Positions 11,118 through 19,936 of a DNA stretch of 64,000 bases are shown here, in pieces. This DNA is from Candidatus Koribacter versatilis Ellin345 (GTDB lineage: Bacteria > Acidobacteriota > Terriglobia > Terriglobales > Acidobacteriaceae): positions 1 to 64,000 of the forward strand of contig NC_008009.1 in NCBI RefSeq assembly GCF_000014005.1, read 5' to 3'. Every line of letters begins with the position of its first letter. Positions within the stretch are counted from its first letter, which is position 1. Below the pieces are notes generated by a model. The model searched no databases. It was not told the DNA's origin and saw nothing but the letters and a program-made list of their open reading frames with translations. The position numbers were made by a program, and so were the translations under genes.

Positions 11118-13151
11118 ATGAAGGCGATACAAGTTGTATTGGGCACGGCACTTCTTCTGGCTGGTATTCCCTGGGTGCATGGCGCTCCTGAGGAGAACGA
11201 TACCGGCTTCAGCATCGATGCACTGGACCGTACTGCGGACCCGTGTACCGACTTCTACCAATTCGCGTGCGGCAACTGGGTCAAGAACCATCCGCTGCCG
11301 GCCGAGCGCACGCGTTTTGCAACCTTCGACCAGCTCGAAGAGCACAACACCGCAACACTCCGCACAATTCTCGATAAGGCATCAGAACAGGCAAAGGCCG
11401 GCAGCGCCGACGCCACCACGACGAAGATTGGCGATTACTACGCGGCATGCATGGATGAATCTGCGATTGACGCAAAGGGAACCGCGGCCATCGCTCCTGT
11501 GCTGGAGAAAATCCGCGGCATGCAAAGCAGAGCGGATTTGCCGCAGACGCTGGCAGCACTGCACCTCATCAGCGTGGATGCGTTTTTCGGATTCTTTTCC
11601 ATCACCGATCCCAAGGATGCGCGGCAAGTGATCGCCGCCACGGACCAGGGAGGGATTGGACTGCCAGAGCGCGATTACTACCTTACGACCGATGAGAAAT
11701 CGGTGAAGCTTCGCGCGGAGTATGTGGCACACATCGCGAAGATGCTGGAGCTGGCTGGCACGTCACAAGCAGCCGCGGCAAAGTCTGCTGAAAAAGTCAT
11801 GGCACTGGAGACCCAGCTGGCGAAAATCTCAATGGACGTCGTGAGCCGCCGCGATCCGGAGAAGCTCTACAACCCGAGTACGCGCGAGAAGCTGGTCGCC
11901 GGTTCGAAAGACTTCAATTGGAATCACTATCTGGCCGCGGTGAATCCGCCGCAGTTCGAGAAGATCAATCACGTCTCGCCGCCGTTCCTGAACGGATTGG
12001 GCGCGGTTCTTCAGAAGACAGACCTCGCGGTAATCAAAGATTATTTAACTTGGCAAACGTTGCACGCGGCGTCGCAGGAGTTGCCGACTGGATTCCAGAC
12101 GGAAGAATTTCATTTCTATCGCCAGGTGTTGGGCGGCGCGAAGGAGCAGCGTCCGCGCTGGAAGCGCTGCGCGAATTACACCGACAATCACCTGGGCGAA
12201 GCACTCGGCCAGGTGTACGTGAAGAGTGCATTTGGTGCGCAGGCCAAGGAGCGCATGGAAACGATGGTGAAAAATCTCGAGGCCGCGCTGCATGAGGACA
12301 TCAGCAATCTCGACTGGATGTCGCAGGACACTAAGAAGCAGGCGATGGCGAAACTTGACGCCATGGTCGACAAGATCGGTTATCCGGACAAGTGGCGCGA
12401 CTACAGCAACTATCGCGTGGAGCGTGGCGATGCGTTGGGAAATCTCTGGCGCGGAAACGAGTTCGAGATTCGGCGACAACTGAACAAGATCGGCAAGCCG
12501 GTGGACAAGACCGAATGGGGCATGACGCCACCAACGGTGAATGCGGAATATCATCCGGAACGCAATGACATTACGTTTCCGGCGGGAATCCTTCAGCCGC
12601 CGTTCTTCGACAACCGTCTCGATGATGCGATCAACTATGGCGCGATCGGCGCGGTGATCGGGCACGAAATGACCCATGGTTTCGATGACGAGGGCCGTCA
12701 GTACGACCGCGACGGCAATCTGCACGATTGGTGGACTGCGACCGACGGCAAAGCTTTTACCGACCGTGCGGAATGCATCGTCAATGAGTATTCGGGTTTC
12801 GAAGCGACAGAAGGCGTGAAACTGAATGGCAAGCTCACGCTCGGCGAGAACACCGCCGACAACGGCGGCGTGAGGGTTGCGCTGATGGCGCTGTTGGCGT
12901 CCTACGGGAACAACCCTCCGGCCGACGTGGACGGCTTCAGCCCGGAGCAGCGGTTCTTCCTCGGTTATGGTCACGCTTGGTGCGCGAACCAGACGCCGGA
13001 ATCGCTGCGGCTGCAAGCGACCACGGATCCACACTCGCCGGGCAAGTGGCGTGTGAACGGAACGGTTCAGAATATGCCCGAGTTCCGCAAAGCGTTCGGC
13101 TGCAAAGCCGGCATGGCGATGGCGCCAAGCAATGCCTGTCGCGTTTGGTAG
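11118..13151 (+). CDS. M13 family zinc metallopeptidase (neprilysin/PepO type), secreted
   Basis: The N-terminal 22 residues form a signal peptide ending near VHGAPEE, so the enzyme acts outside the cytoplasmic membrane. The conserved M13 start DPCTDFYQFACGNW follows. The active site is HEMTH at about residues 516-520 with the third zinc ligand in ENTADNGG near 577. The substrate-binding region ERNDITFPAGILQPPFF and the C-terminal CRVW are also typical. Length is 677 residues, as expected for the family. AAGGAG lies upstream of the ATG. It is a single gene between two terminators and probably cleaves oligopeptides. Confidence 0.93.
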   Translation: MKAIQVVLGTALLLAGIPWVHGAPEENDTGFSIDALDRTADPCTDFYQFACGNWVKNHPLPAERTRFATFDQLEEHNTATLRTILDKASEQAKAGSADATTTKIGDYYAACMDESAIDAKGTAAIAPVLEKIRGMQSRADLPQTLAALHLISVDAFFGFFSITDPKDARQVIAATDQGGIGLPERDYYLTTDEKSVKLRAEYVAHIAKMLELAGTSQAAAAKSAEKVMALETQLAKISMDVVSRRDPEKLYNPSTREKLVAGSKDFNWNHYLAAVNPPQFEKINHVSPPFLNGLGAVLQKTDLAVIKDYLTWQTLHAASQELPTGFQTEEFHFYRQVLGGAKEQRPRWKRCANYTDNHLGEALGQVYVKSAFGAQAKERMETMVKNLEAALHEDISNLDWMSQDTKKQAMAKLDAMVDKIGYPDKWRDYSNYRVERGDALGNLWRGNEFEIRRQLNKIGKPVDKTEWGMTPPTVNAEYHPERNDITFPAGILQPPFFDNRLDDAINYGAIGAVIGHEMTHGFDDEGRQYDRDGNLHDWWTATDGKAFTDRAECIVNEYSGFEATEGVKLNGKLTLGENTADNGGVRVALMALLASYGNNPPADVDGFSPEQRFFLGYGHAWCANQTPESLRLQATTDPHSPGKWRVNGTVQNMPEFRKAFGCKAGMAMAPSNACRVW

Positions 13152-13172
13152 TTGACCTGAAGTTGTAGTTCT

Positions 13173-13223
13173 AAAAGCGTCCAGTGAGCAGTGCATCAAG
13201 CGCTCTGCACTGGACGCTTTTAT
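13173..13223 (+). terminator. Terminator of the M13 peptidase gene
   Basis: A 14-bp perfect stem pairs AAAAGCGTCCAGTG with CACTGGACGCTTTT around a loop of about 21 bases that can itself pair in part. The symmetric A and T runs would let it work in either direction. Confidence 0.8.
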
Positions 13224-13473
13224 TCAGCGCTATTATTATGCCCGAGTTTGCACAGATCGCTGGTTGTCCCTCGAACGAGCTACGTACGCTTGCTATCCCT
13301 TGCCCCGAAGACATTGATCCACCGCGACTTGCGCAGAGAACACGGAAGTGTGCCGTAGCCTTATTGACGAAGCCTTACGATAGCCCCGGAACTTCAAGGA
13401 CACGCCTGTGTTCGTAATTGCAGACCCCGAAAGCTTGGGGAAATCAGTTGGGGAAAACAAGGAGAAGTTCCAA
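13224..13473. other. Intergenic region before the Spy-like gene
   Basis: No gene, tRNA or clear promoter was recognised in this 250-bp stretch. Reading frames in it have no family-like sequence. Confidence 0.5.
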
Positions 13474-13911
13474 ATGGCTAGGTATCTCGCAACCTCTGTA
13501 CTTGCATTAACTCTTGCAGTTTCCGGTGCGGCCTTCGCGCAAGATGCGCAGACTGCGGCTCCGGCGCAAGGCAACACCGCTGCGGCAACAGCGCAGAACG
13601 GTCAGCGCGGCGAGCGCATGTTCGACAACCTCTCGCAGAAGCTGAACCTTTCTGACGAACAGAAGACGCAGTTGAAGCCGATCTTCGCAGAGCGCCGTCA
13701 GAAGATGGAAGCACTGCGCAGTTCGACGGATGACAAGGCCACCAAGCGCAAGGAAGCGCGCCAAATCATGAAGGACTCTGACGCGAAGGTGAAGGGCGTA
13801 CTGTCGGCTGACCAGTACACGCAATACAAGCAGCTCAAGCACCAGATGCGCGAGCAGCGCAAGCAGGGCCGCGACAATCAGCAACAGGCGCAGCCGCAAC
13901 CGCAGCAGTAG
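13474..13911 (+). CDS. Spy/CpxP-like (LTXXQ) periplasmic protein
   Basis: This 145-residue protein has a signal peptide ending at VSGAAFAQ (about residue 22), a Gln/Ala-rich spacer and a helical core of about 75 residues with two LTXXQ-like repeats: LNLSDEQKTQLKPIF and GVLSADQYTQYKQL. Proteins of this kind are periplasmic chaperones or stress sensors in other bacteria. The last 20 residues are Gln-rich. The ATG at 13474 has AAGGAG nine bases upstream; an in-frame start at 13408 would hide the signal peptide. It is a single gene closed by a terminator. Function here is inferred from the domain only. Confidence 0.8.
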   Translation: MARYLATSVLALTLAVSGAAFAQDAQTAAPAQGNTAAATAQNGQRGERMFDNLSQKLNLSDEQKTQLKPIFAERRQKMEALRSSTDDKATKRKEARQIMKDSDAKVKGVLSADQYTQYKQLKHQMREQRKQGRDNQQQAQPQPQQ

Positions 13912-13940
13912 CCGCATCGCCCGCCAGGGCGACGGTCTAA

Positions 13941-14010
13941 GGAAGCATCGATCAACCCGATGACGTGACAGGGCGCGGACGGAATTGCCGATCCGCGCAG
14001 CTTCCTTTTT
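13941..14010 (+). terminator. Terminator of the Spy-like gene
   Basis: An outer stem GGAAGC/GCTTCC encloses an inner hairpin GCGCGGA/TCCGCGC and ends in TTTTT. It lies 30 bases past the stop codon. Confidence 0.7.
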
Positions 14011-14111
14011 GCAGAGCTTTCCATCTCGCCCAAAAAAATCCTTGCAAGCCAGTCCAGTGACACCGTTCTCTCTCTGACGGCGAGAGCGCCCTCGCCCCAG
14101 GAGACAAGGTG

Positions 14112-15593
14112 ATGCGCAAGTTTGTTGGTGGCTTCTTAACTACAGTTTGGCTGATGTTTCTTCTGTCTGTCGCCGCGGTTGCGGAGGATGGAACCTCGCT
14201 CACGATCTACAACGGCGGCTTTGCCGCGGTTCGTGAGCATCTTCCGCTCGATCTGAAGAGTGGAATCAACCCCTTCACATTTGCCGGAGCGACAACCACG
14301 CTCGAACCCGAATCGGTGATTCTGCGCGATCCTCTCGGACAGCACTCGGTGCAGATCCTCGAGCAGAGCTATCGCAGCGATCCGGTTTCGCAAGGGCTTT
14401 TGCTCTCGATGTACGAGGGCAAGACTATCGACTTCCTCGTCCGCCGCGGCCAGTTTGGTGAGCGGGAAGAGATCGTCAAGGGTAAGGTCATCCGCAGCGG
14501 GTACGTGCATCCGAATGCCCAGAATCCATACGGCGGCGCACAGCAACCGGTGATCGAAGTGGACGGCAAGCTGCGTTTCTCGCTGCCGGGCGAGCCCATC
14601 TTTCCGGACCTCGGCCAAGACACCGTTCTCAAGCCGACACTGAATTGGCTGCTGCAATCGGACAAGCCCGGAGCGTTCAATGCCGAGTTGGCATACATCA
14701 CCAACGGCATGAGCTGGAACGCCGATTACAACCTGGTCGTGCCGGAGACCGGCAACGTTGCTGATGTGGTTGGTTGGATCACCATGCACAACAATACCGG
14801 CAAGACGTTCGAGAACTCGCGCATTCGGCTAATGGCGGGGGACGTGAATAAAATTCAGAACACAGGTGGGCTTAGGAGGGACTACGCGGCGAAGGCTGCT
14901 ATGTCGATGAACGAGGCCGCTTCGGCTCCGGTGGTGACGGAGAAGGCGTTTGACGAATTCCATCTCTACACCCTCGAGCATCCGACGACGCTGCATGAGG
15001 AAGAGACCAAGCAGGTCGAGTTTGTACACGCGATGGGCGTGACCTCGCAGCGCATCTACGTGTACGACGGTATGGACGGCTATTACTACTACGGCAGCTA
15101 TGTTGGCGATCAGCCGAGCTACGGCACGCAGACGAACAAGAAAGTCTGGGTGATGCAGGAGTTCAAGAACTCCAAGGAAAACGGGCTCGGCATCGCATTG
15201 CCGAAGGGCCGTGTGCGCTTCTACCGCCGCGATTCCGATGGCTCGCTGCAATTTATCGGCGAGAACCAGATTGACCACACGCCGAAAGATGAAACCGTAC
15301 GGCTATACACGGGCAACACATTCGACGTCGTCGGCGAGCGCAAGCAGACCGACTATCACGTGGACCACAACGGCCACTGGGCGGACGAGAGCTTCGAGAT
15401 CCACGTGCGCAATCACAAGAAAGAAGCCGTGACGGTGCGCGTGGTCGAGCACCTCTATCGCTGGGTGAACTGGAAGATCACGACCGAGACCGACCAGCAC
15501 AAGAAAACGGACTCGCAAACAATGGAGTATCACGTGACTGTTGCACCGGACCAGGAGAAGGTGGTGCGCTACACCGTGCATTATTCCTGGTAG
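14112..15593 (+). CDS. Secreted DUF4139-type protein
   Basis: A 493-residue protein with a hydrophobic signal sequence in residues 1-24 (ending VAAVAED). The body is beta-rich and resembles proteins annotated as DUF4139: an early TIYNGGFAAVREHLPL, a central WNADYNLVVPETG and a C-terminal run ending EKVVRYTVHYSW. No catalytic motif is visible. A Tyr-rich patch (YYYYGSY near 320) is unusual. GTG at 14109 directly precedes the chosen ATG at 14112 and either could be used; AGGAGAC lies upstream. It is probably extracytoplasmic with unknown function. Confidence 0.72.
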   Translation: MRKFVGGFLTTVWLMFLLSVAAVAEDGTSLTIYNGGFAAVREHLPLDLKSGINPFTFAGATTTLEPESVILRDPLGQHSVQILEQSYRSDPVSQGLLLSMYEGKTIDFLVRRGQFGEREEIVKGKVIRSGYVHPNAQNPYGGAQQPVIEVDGKLRFSLPGEPIFPDLGQDTVLKPTLNWLLQSDKPGAFNAELAYITNGMSWNADYNLVVPETGNVADVVGWITMHNNTGKTFENSRIRLMAGDVNKIQNTGGLRRDYAAKAAMSMNEAASAPVVTEKAFDEFHLYTLEHPTTLHEEETKQVEFVHAMGVTSQRIYVYDGMDGYYYYGSYVGDQPSYGTQTNKKVWVMQEFKNSKENGLGIALPKGRVRFYRRDSDGSLQFIGENQIDHTPKDETVRLYTGNTFDVVGERKQTDYHVDHNGHWADESFEIHVRNHKKEAVTVRVVEHLYRWVNWKITTETDQHKKTDSQTMEYHVTVAPDQEKVVRYTVHYSW

Positions 15594-15610
15594 AGAGTTG
15601 CAGTGTGAGG

Positions 15611-15636
15611 AGCGCGGCTTCGGCCGCGCTTTTCTT
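15611..15636 (+). terminator. Terminator of the DUF4139-type gene
   Basis: AGCGCGGC pairs with GCCGCGCT around a TTCG-type loop and is followed by TTTCTT, 17 bases past the stop codon. Confidence 0.8.
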
Positions 15637-15672
15637 GTGCTCGTGATAAAACAATAAGTTCCACCCTGTACC

Positions 15673-16821
15673 ATGCCCAAACTCTTTGGTGAGCGAATCC
15701 GGTTGCCGCAGGTGTTCGCGGCGTTGCTTCTCTGCGTGTTTCTCGCGCAGTGCCTGTGGTTCGTCGCGCGCGTTCCTTTGGTCGAGAACGAAGGACTTGT
15801 GCTGCAATCGGGCGCGCAGCAGTTGCGCGGAATGTTCATCGCGGGTACACAACAGAACTCGCCACTCATCAGCTTACTGGCGGCCATTCCGGTGATCGGA
15901 AAAGACAGCAGCAATGCGTATCTCATGATCCGGAACCGCTGGGCGATCCGCGCCCCGTTCTTGTTGATGGGCGTGCTCCTCGGTGGTTCGCTCTGGTACG
16001 TGGCCAGGCGCCTCTATGGCAACGCCGGCGGATACATCGCTCTCACTCTCTATATCTTTTCTCCGTTCCTGATTATTCGCAGCGCCTTGCTGCAGCCGGA
16101 TGTTCCGGCCGCTTGGGGCGCTTTTGGATTGATCTTCACCGGCATCGCAGTGGCGCATACGCTTTATGCACCGCGCGAAGTTGTGTTGTGGAACTGGAAG
16201 CGCATCGTTCTGCTCGGCATTTCCATTTGCATCGCTGTCGGCGCGCAGTATTCCGTGGTCTGGTTGTTGCTGCCGGCGTTGGCTTTTATGCTATGGCTCG
16301 CTCCGGTGCGGCGTGGAGCGGCGATGACGATTTTCGTAGCCGCGTGCGTGGTTGGACTGGTTGCGCTCTCCTTCACATTCGTTCCTAATCCAGCGGAGAT
16401 GCTCGCTGCTTTGCGCCACGCGAACTGGGGCGAGTTCGATGTGTCGCAACTTGCCAGTATGAGTTCCTATCGTTTGATCGGATCTTTTTTCCGCGATAAC
16501 AGTCTTCCCGCTTTGCTTCTGCTCCTTATCGCATTGGTCACCTACATCGCATGGCCGCGGACGCGCTACTTCGGTACCACCGCGCCTCTAGTCGCCGGAT
16601 TGTTCTGTGTCTTCTTGTGCCTGGTGATGCCGCACTTCGGCGGACGACTCTTCCTCTTCGTTGCCCTCCCCATGTTCTATGTGTTCATTGCGGGAGTGTT
16701 CACCGATCTGCTGGAGACGCGTTACATGGTCCCACTTGCGGCCGTGCTGGTCGGTGCGCTGCTCGTGCATGCGGCGGCGAGCGTGATGGGGCTCGTCCAG
16801 CTTACGCATTTGACCCGCTAG
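15673..16821 (+). CDS. Polytopic membrane protein, GT39-like glycosyltransferase
   Basis: A 382-residue inner-membrane protein with about nine to ten hydrophobic segments. The order TM1, then a loop with ENEG near residue 39, then LMIRNRWAIRAP after residue 85, recalls the dolichol-phosphate-mannose/ArnT (GT39, PMT_2) fold, whose first loop carries an acidic catalytic residue. The family is normally longer (over 450 residues) with a soluble C-terminal part that is missing here. Assignment to the superfamily is moderate and the substrate is unknown. It lies between two terminator-ended units and is probably transcribed alone. Confidence 0.55.
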   Translation: MPKLFGERIRLPQVFAALLLCVFLAQCLWFVARVPLVENEGLVLQSGAQQLRGMFIAGTQQNSPLISLLAAIPVIGKDSSNAYLMIRNRWAIRAPFLLMGVLLGGSLWYVARRLYGNAGGYIALTLYIFSPFLIIRSALLQPDVPAAWGAFGLIFTGIAVAHTLYAPREVVLWNWKRIVLLGISICIAVGAQYSVVWLLLPALAFMLWLAPVRRGAAMTIFVAACVVGLVALSFTFVPNPAEMLAALRHANWGEFDVSQLASMSSYRLIGSFFRDNSLPALLLLLIALVTYIAWPRTRYFGTTAPLVAGLFCVFLCLVMPHFGGRLFLFVALPMFYVFIAGVFTDLLETRYMVPLAAVLVGALLVHAAASVMGLVQLTHLTR

Positions 16822-16924
16822 TACCCTTCCTGCCGGTGACCTCCGGTTCCCAGAATTGACAAAAACAATTGCGCTGCACGTTTGCGGCGGCAGTATGATT
16901 GTTGCTCGAATGGGGGATAGTCCC

Positions 16925-17656
16925 ATGCACTCGAAATTTCGTCTGTTTGCATTGGCCTCGGCAGTCGCTGCGTTTGCGGCGCTACCGGTGGCGGCCCAGA
17001 ACCAGGGATCCCATGGTGGATCCGGCGGTGGCGGTCACGCCACGTCAACCAGCCACAGCGGCAATTGGGCTGGCGGCGCGGTGAAAGTTGCCGGACCGTC
17101 CCATGGCAACAACGGACATAACGGCAATGGCGACCACGGCGGCGGCAATGGCGGCCACAATGGTCACGACAACAACAGCCACCGAAACAATAACAATGGG
17201 TTTGGCTATGGCTCGGGCTACGGGTACGGTGGCACTTCCACCGAGCTTCCATACGACAGCGAATATGGCCAGCTCGAGGGGCACGGCACGTTTGACCACG
17301 GTGAGGTGCAAGAGCAGCCGGACAATCGTGTGGGCCCGACGATCTTTGAGCACAACGGACAAGCTTCAGGCGCGATCGCCGACAACCGCAGCAGCGCTCC
17401 GATCTATCGGGAACAGCAACCGAGCTATGACGAACCGGCGCCGGTTGCGTCTTCGCTCGACGACTCGCCCAATCCGACGATCCTGGTGTTTCGCGATGGG
17501 CATCAGCAGGAAGTCTCGAATTACGCCATCGCCGGAACTCACTTGATCGTTCTCGGGAGCAAGACCCAGAGACTCCTGCTCACCGATCTAGACCTGAGTG
17601 CAACGTCGAAGGTAAACGCGGACCGTGGTGTGAATTTCAAGATGCCGCAGAACTAG
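16925..17656 (+). CDS. Secreted Gly/His/Asn-rich protein with conserved C-terminal tail
   Basis: The protein has 243 residues. Residues 1-23 form a signal peptide (ending LPVAAQ). Residues about 25-105 are low-complexity Gly/His/Asn (for example NGHNGNGDHGGGNGG) and could bind metal or remain disordered. The last 55 residues form an ordered module starting PTILVFRDGHQQEVSNYAI and containing LTDLDLSATSKVNADRGV. I recall this tail from several acidobacterial secreted proteins but know no function. The ATG at 16925 starts the signal peptide; an upstream in-frame start at 16856 would mask it. A terminator follows. Confidence 0.65.
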   Translation: MHSKFRLFALASAVAAFAALPVAAQNQGSHGGSGGGGHATSTSHSGNWAGGAVKVAGPSHGNNGHNGNGDHGGGNGGHNGHDNNSHRNNNNGFGYGSGYGYGGTSTELPYDSEYGQLEGHGTFDHGEVQEQPDNRVGPTIFEHNGQASGAIADNRSSAPIYREQQPSYDEPAPVASSLDDSPNPTILVFRDGHQQEVSNYAIAGTHLIVLGSKTQRLLLTDLDLSATSKVNADRGVNFKMPQN

Positions 17657-17676
17657 CCGTGCACGTAAACAACGAG

Positions 17677-17706
17677 GGCCACCCAAAGCGGGTGGCCTTA
17701 CTTTTT
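17677..17706 (+). terminator. Terminator of the Gly/His/Asn-rich gene
   Basis: GGCCACCC pairs with GGGTGGCC around AAAGC, followed by TTACTTTTT. Confidence 0.8.
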
Positions 17707-17748
17707 CCTTCGGCTACAACATTGAAAACAAAGAAGTGCCTGCGGCAC

Positions 17749-18162
17749 TCAGACGTGGAGGTCGATGAGGATCAGTTCGGCGAAGTGCTTGCGAATGGGA
17801 CGCAGTTGGAGGTAGATCGCAGGGACGGCGAGCAGGCCGGCTAGGGTCATGGCGATGATACCGTCCACCAAGTCGCGGGAGAGGGTTGAGATGCCGAGAA
17901 TCATCGCCAGTCCGGCGGGGCCGGCAAAGATGCTGAACGTTGCCCAGCGGGCGTCTTCGTCGAGGTCCCAGAGGCCGTAGGAGATGAAGCCGAAAGTCAT
18001 GAAGCCGAGAGTGAGTTCGGCCATGCCGCCGATGAAGAGCGGACCATTCGTAAGGTGTCCGATGTGGGCAGCCCAGCAGCCAAAGGCGATCAGCGCGGCG
18101 ACCACGCCGGCGAGAGACGAGAACAAGACTGAAAGAAGGACCACCCCTACGGGTCGCTTCAT
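17749..18162 (-). CDS. Four-TM membrane protein, unknown
   Basis: A 137-residue protein with four hydrophobic segments (about residues 7-29, 40-62, 73-93 and 103-121). I do not recognise the family. The start MKRPVGVV at 18162 has GGGAGG five bases upstream; two further in-frame starts (18186, 18261) lack a comparable site. It lies on the same strand as the TetR gene upstream and may be cotranscribed with it. Confidence 0.6.
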   Translation of the reverse strand: MKRPVGVVLLSVLFSSLAGVVAALIAFGCWAAHIGHLTNGPLFIGGMAELTLGFMTFGFISYGLWDLDEDARWATFSIFAGPAGLAMILGISTLSRDLVDGIIAMTLAGLLAVPAIYLQLRPIRKHFAELILIDLHV

Positions 18163-18299
18163 GACGGCCTCCCGTTCGTTTGACATACAGACACCAGAAA
18201 GGATTACAAGGTTTCGAGAATATTTCAATCGAAAGCGTGAGTTGCCGAAATCGGTTCCCAAATATGCGGATTTGATCCAATTGCCGAAATGGCGAGGAT

Positions 18300-18869
18300 T
18301 TAGGGCAGCAATGCCTTCAGCGTAGGTAGCGACATTTCGCGAAAGACGCGATCAACTTCAAGTGGGGTAAGGCGGATGTTGTAATCGAGCCACCACACCA
18401 TGACGGACATCAGCGCACCGACGAGGAAGTGTGCTGCGAGTTCAGGAATCTTGTTGCTTCGACCGAGTGCCGCAGAACGGCTGGTGTCGAGACGAACCAA
18501 GTCCAGCAGCAGGCGACGCATCTGGCGATCCACGATAAAGCCGCTCTCCCGACCCACGATTGCCCTCCAGAGCTGGCGATGGCTGTCGACGTGGCGAAAG
18601 AATGCGAGAGTGAATCCGAGGGGCGTACGCTTGGATTTTTTCTTTGCCGCCGTCTCCGCGACCAGATGCAGACGCAGGATGTCCATGGAGCGGACCAGGA
18701 GATCCTCCTTGCTGCGGTAGTGGGCATAGAACGTAGCGCGGCCCACGCCGGCGCGATCAAGGATGTCCTGCACGCTCAATTGCTCATAGCCGTGCTCCAC
18801 TATCAGTGCCAGCAAGGCTGAACGCAGTTGGTATTGGGTGCGTTGAACACGCTTATCAAGCTTCGTCAT
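18300..18869 (-). CDS. TetR family transcriptional regulator
   Basis: The N-terminal helix-turn-helix is canonical: ALLALIVEHGYEQLSVQDIL, then AGVGRATFYAHYRSKEDLL (residues about 19-62). The C-terminal ligand domain is not a familiar subtype. At 189 residues the length is normal. It starts at ATG 18869, or at GTG 18875 which has a better-spaced GAGAG. It is divergent from a methyltransferase gene, and the 110-bp space between them contains two palindromes with TGTTC/GAACA arms, so it probably represses both its own gene and the neighbour. The inducer is unknown. Confidence 0.9.
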   Translation of the reverse strand: MTKLDKRVQRTQYQLRSALLALIVEHGYEQLSVQDILDRAGVGRATFYAHYRSKEDLLVRSMDILRLHLVAETAAKKKSKRTPLGFTLAFFRHVDSHRQLWRAIVGRESGFIVDRQMRRLLLDLVRLDTSRSAALGRSNKIPELAAHFLVGALMSVMVWWLDYNIRLTPLEVDRVFREMSLPTLKALLP

Positions 18870-18889
18870 TTGCACAAACTCTCACTTTT

Positions 18890-18905
18890 TGTTCGGGAGT
18901 GAACA
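18890..18905. promoter_or_regulatory. Candidate TetR operator 1
   Basis: TGTTC-N6-GAACA is an inverted repeat immediately upstream of the TetR gene start. It shares its arms with operator 2, and a lone TGTTCGG half-site lies between them near 18918. Confidence 0.5.
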
Positions 18906-18938
18906 TCCTCGCCCGGTTTGTTCGGCAGTTTTCCATTT

Positions 18939-18955
18939 CCGAACAGTATGTTCGG
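18939..18955. promoter_or_regulatory. Candidate TetR operator 2
   Basis: CCGAACAGTATGTTCGG is a 17-bp palindrome with 7-base perfect arms around GTA, 24 bases before the methyltransferase start. Length and position suit a TetR dimer site. Confidence 0.65.
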
Positions 18956-18979
18956 TTATGCGAGACGGGAGGTCAAGCG

Positions 18980-19936
18980 ATGAGCGAGGGGAAACATGGC
19001 CACATGCTGCCAATGGGACTGTTTGGAGTGATAGCCGCAATCGGGTTGATGGTGTTCGTGCCGCGGCTGCACGCAATTTCCAGGGTGATGGTGTGGTTCG
19101 CTGGATTTCACGTGCTCGGCGCAGCCGTGCTGGGAGCATCTGTGTATGTGCTCGGCGGCAACCGCCTTGCCAGGACGCTGCGGCGAGCACGCCACGATGA
19201 GTATCAGTTCGGATGGGAGCCTGCCTGGATGCTGGGACCGTGGATTGCGGCTTCAACGTTACTTGGCTGCGCGATCGTGCTGGAAATTGCGGTACCGCGC
19301 ATTTGGGGGTTGGCGTTACTTGCCACGCTCCAGGCGGCGGGTTTCTTTGCCGGCGGATTGATCGCGCGCACCACCGCAAGTTACGACAGCGCGGTACTGC
19401 CAATGGTGGATCTTCGGCTGGGGGAAGAGAGCGTGGTGCTCGATGCCGGGTGCGGATCCGGACGGACGGTGCTGGCGCTAAACCGCGCGTTCCCACAAGC
19501 ACGAATTGTCGCTCTCGATCGCTTCGATTCCGGTTACATCGAGGGTGGAGGACGCGACTTGCTGGAGCGAAACCTGGAACTGGCGGGGATTCGGCAGCGG
19601 GTTGAGATTCGCAAGGGCGATATCACCCATGTTCCCTTCGAAGACGGTGACTTCGACGCCGTCGTCAGCGCACATGCGATGGACCACTTGGGCGACGCGA
19701 CGATGCCAGGCCTTCGCGAAGTGCGACGTGTGTTGAAGCCGGACGGTCATTTTCTGCTGGCCGTCTGGATACCGGGCTGGACGATGTTCGCGGTCGCGAG
19801 CGTGCTTTCATTCCATCTTGCCGGCAAGAAGAAATGGCGAACGCGAGTCTGCGAAGCTGGATTCAAGATTGCGGATGAAGGCATGTTCAACGGCTACTAC
19901 TTCCTCGTGCTTGGGCGGACAGAACCGCTGGATTAG
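18980..19936 (+). CDS. Membrane-anchored class I SAM-dependent methyltransferase
   Basis: The first about 120 residues contain four hydrophobic segments. A Rossmann methyltransferase domain follows with motif I VVLDAGCGSGRTVLAL near residues 152-167, the acidic residue after strand 2 in VALDRFD, and DAVVSAHAMDHLGD as motif IV. Its closest-looking relatives act on lipids or quinones, but no substrate can be read. GGGAGG lies six bases before ATG 18980. It is divergent from, and probably repressed by, the TetR gene. Its 3' end overlaps the convergent membrane gene by 50 bp. Length is 318 residues. Confidence 0.8.
   Translation: MSEGKHGHMLPMGLFGVIAAIGLMVFVPRLHAISRVMVWFAGFHVLGAAVLGASVYVLGGNRLARTLRRARHDEYQFGWEPAWMLGPWIAASTLLGCAIVLEIAVPRIWGLALLATLQAAGFFAGGLIARTTASYDSAVLPMVDLRLGEESVVLDAGCGSGRTVLALNRAFPQARIVALDRFDSGYIEGGGRDLLERNLELAGIRQRVEIRKGDITHVPFEDGDFDAVVSAHAMDHLGDATMPGLREVRRVLKPDGHFLLAVWIPGWTMFAVASVLSFHLAGKKKWRTRVCEAGFKIADEGMFNGYYFLVLGRTEPLD

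Noticed and set aside
18806-18979. N-terminal extension of the methyltransferase ORF
   Set aside because: It overlaps the TetR gene and operators; the ATG at 18980 has a clear GGGAGG site.
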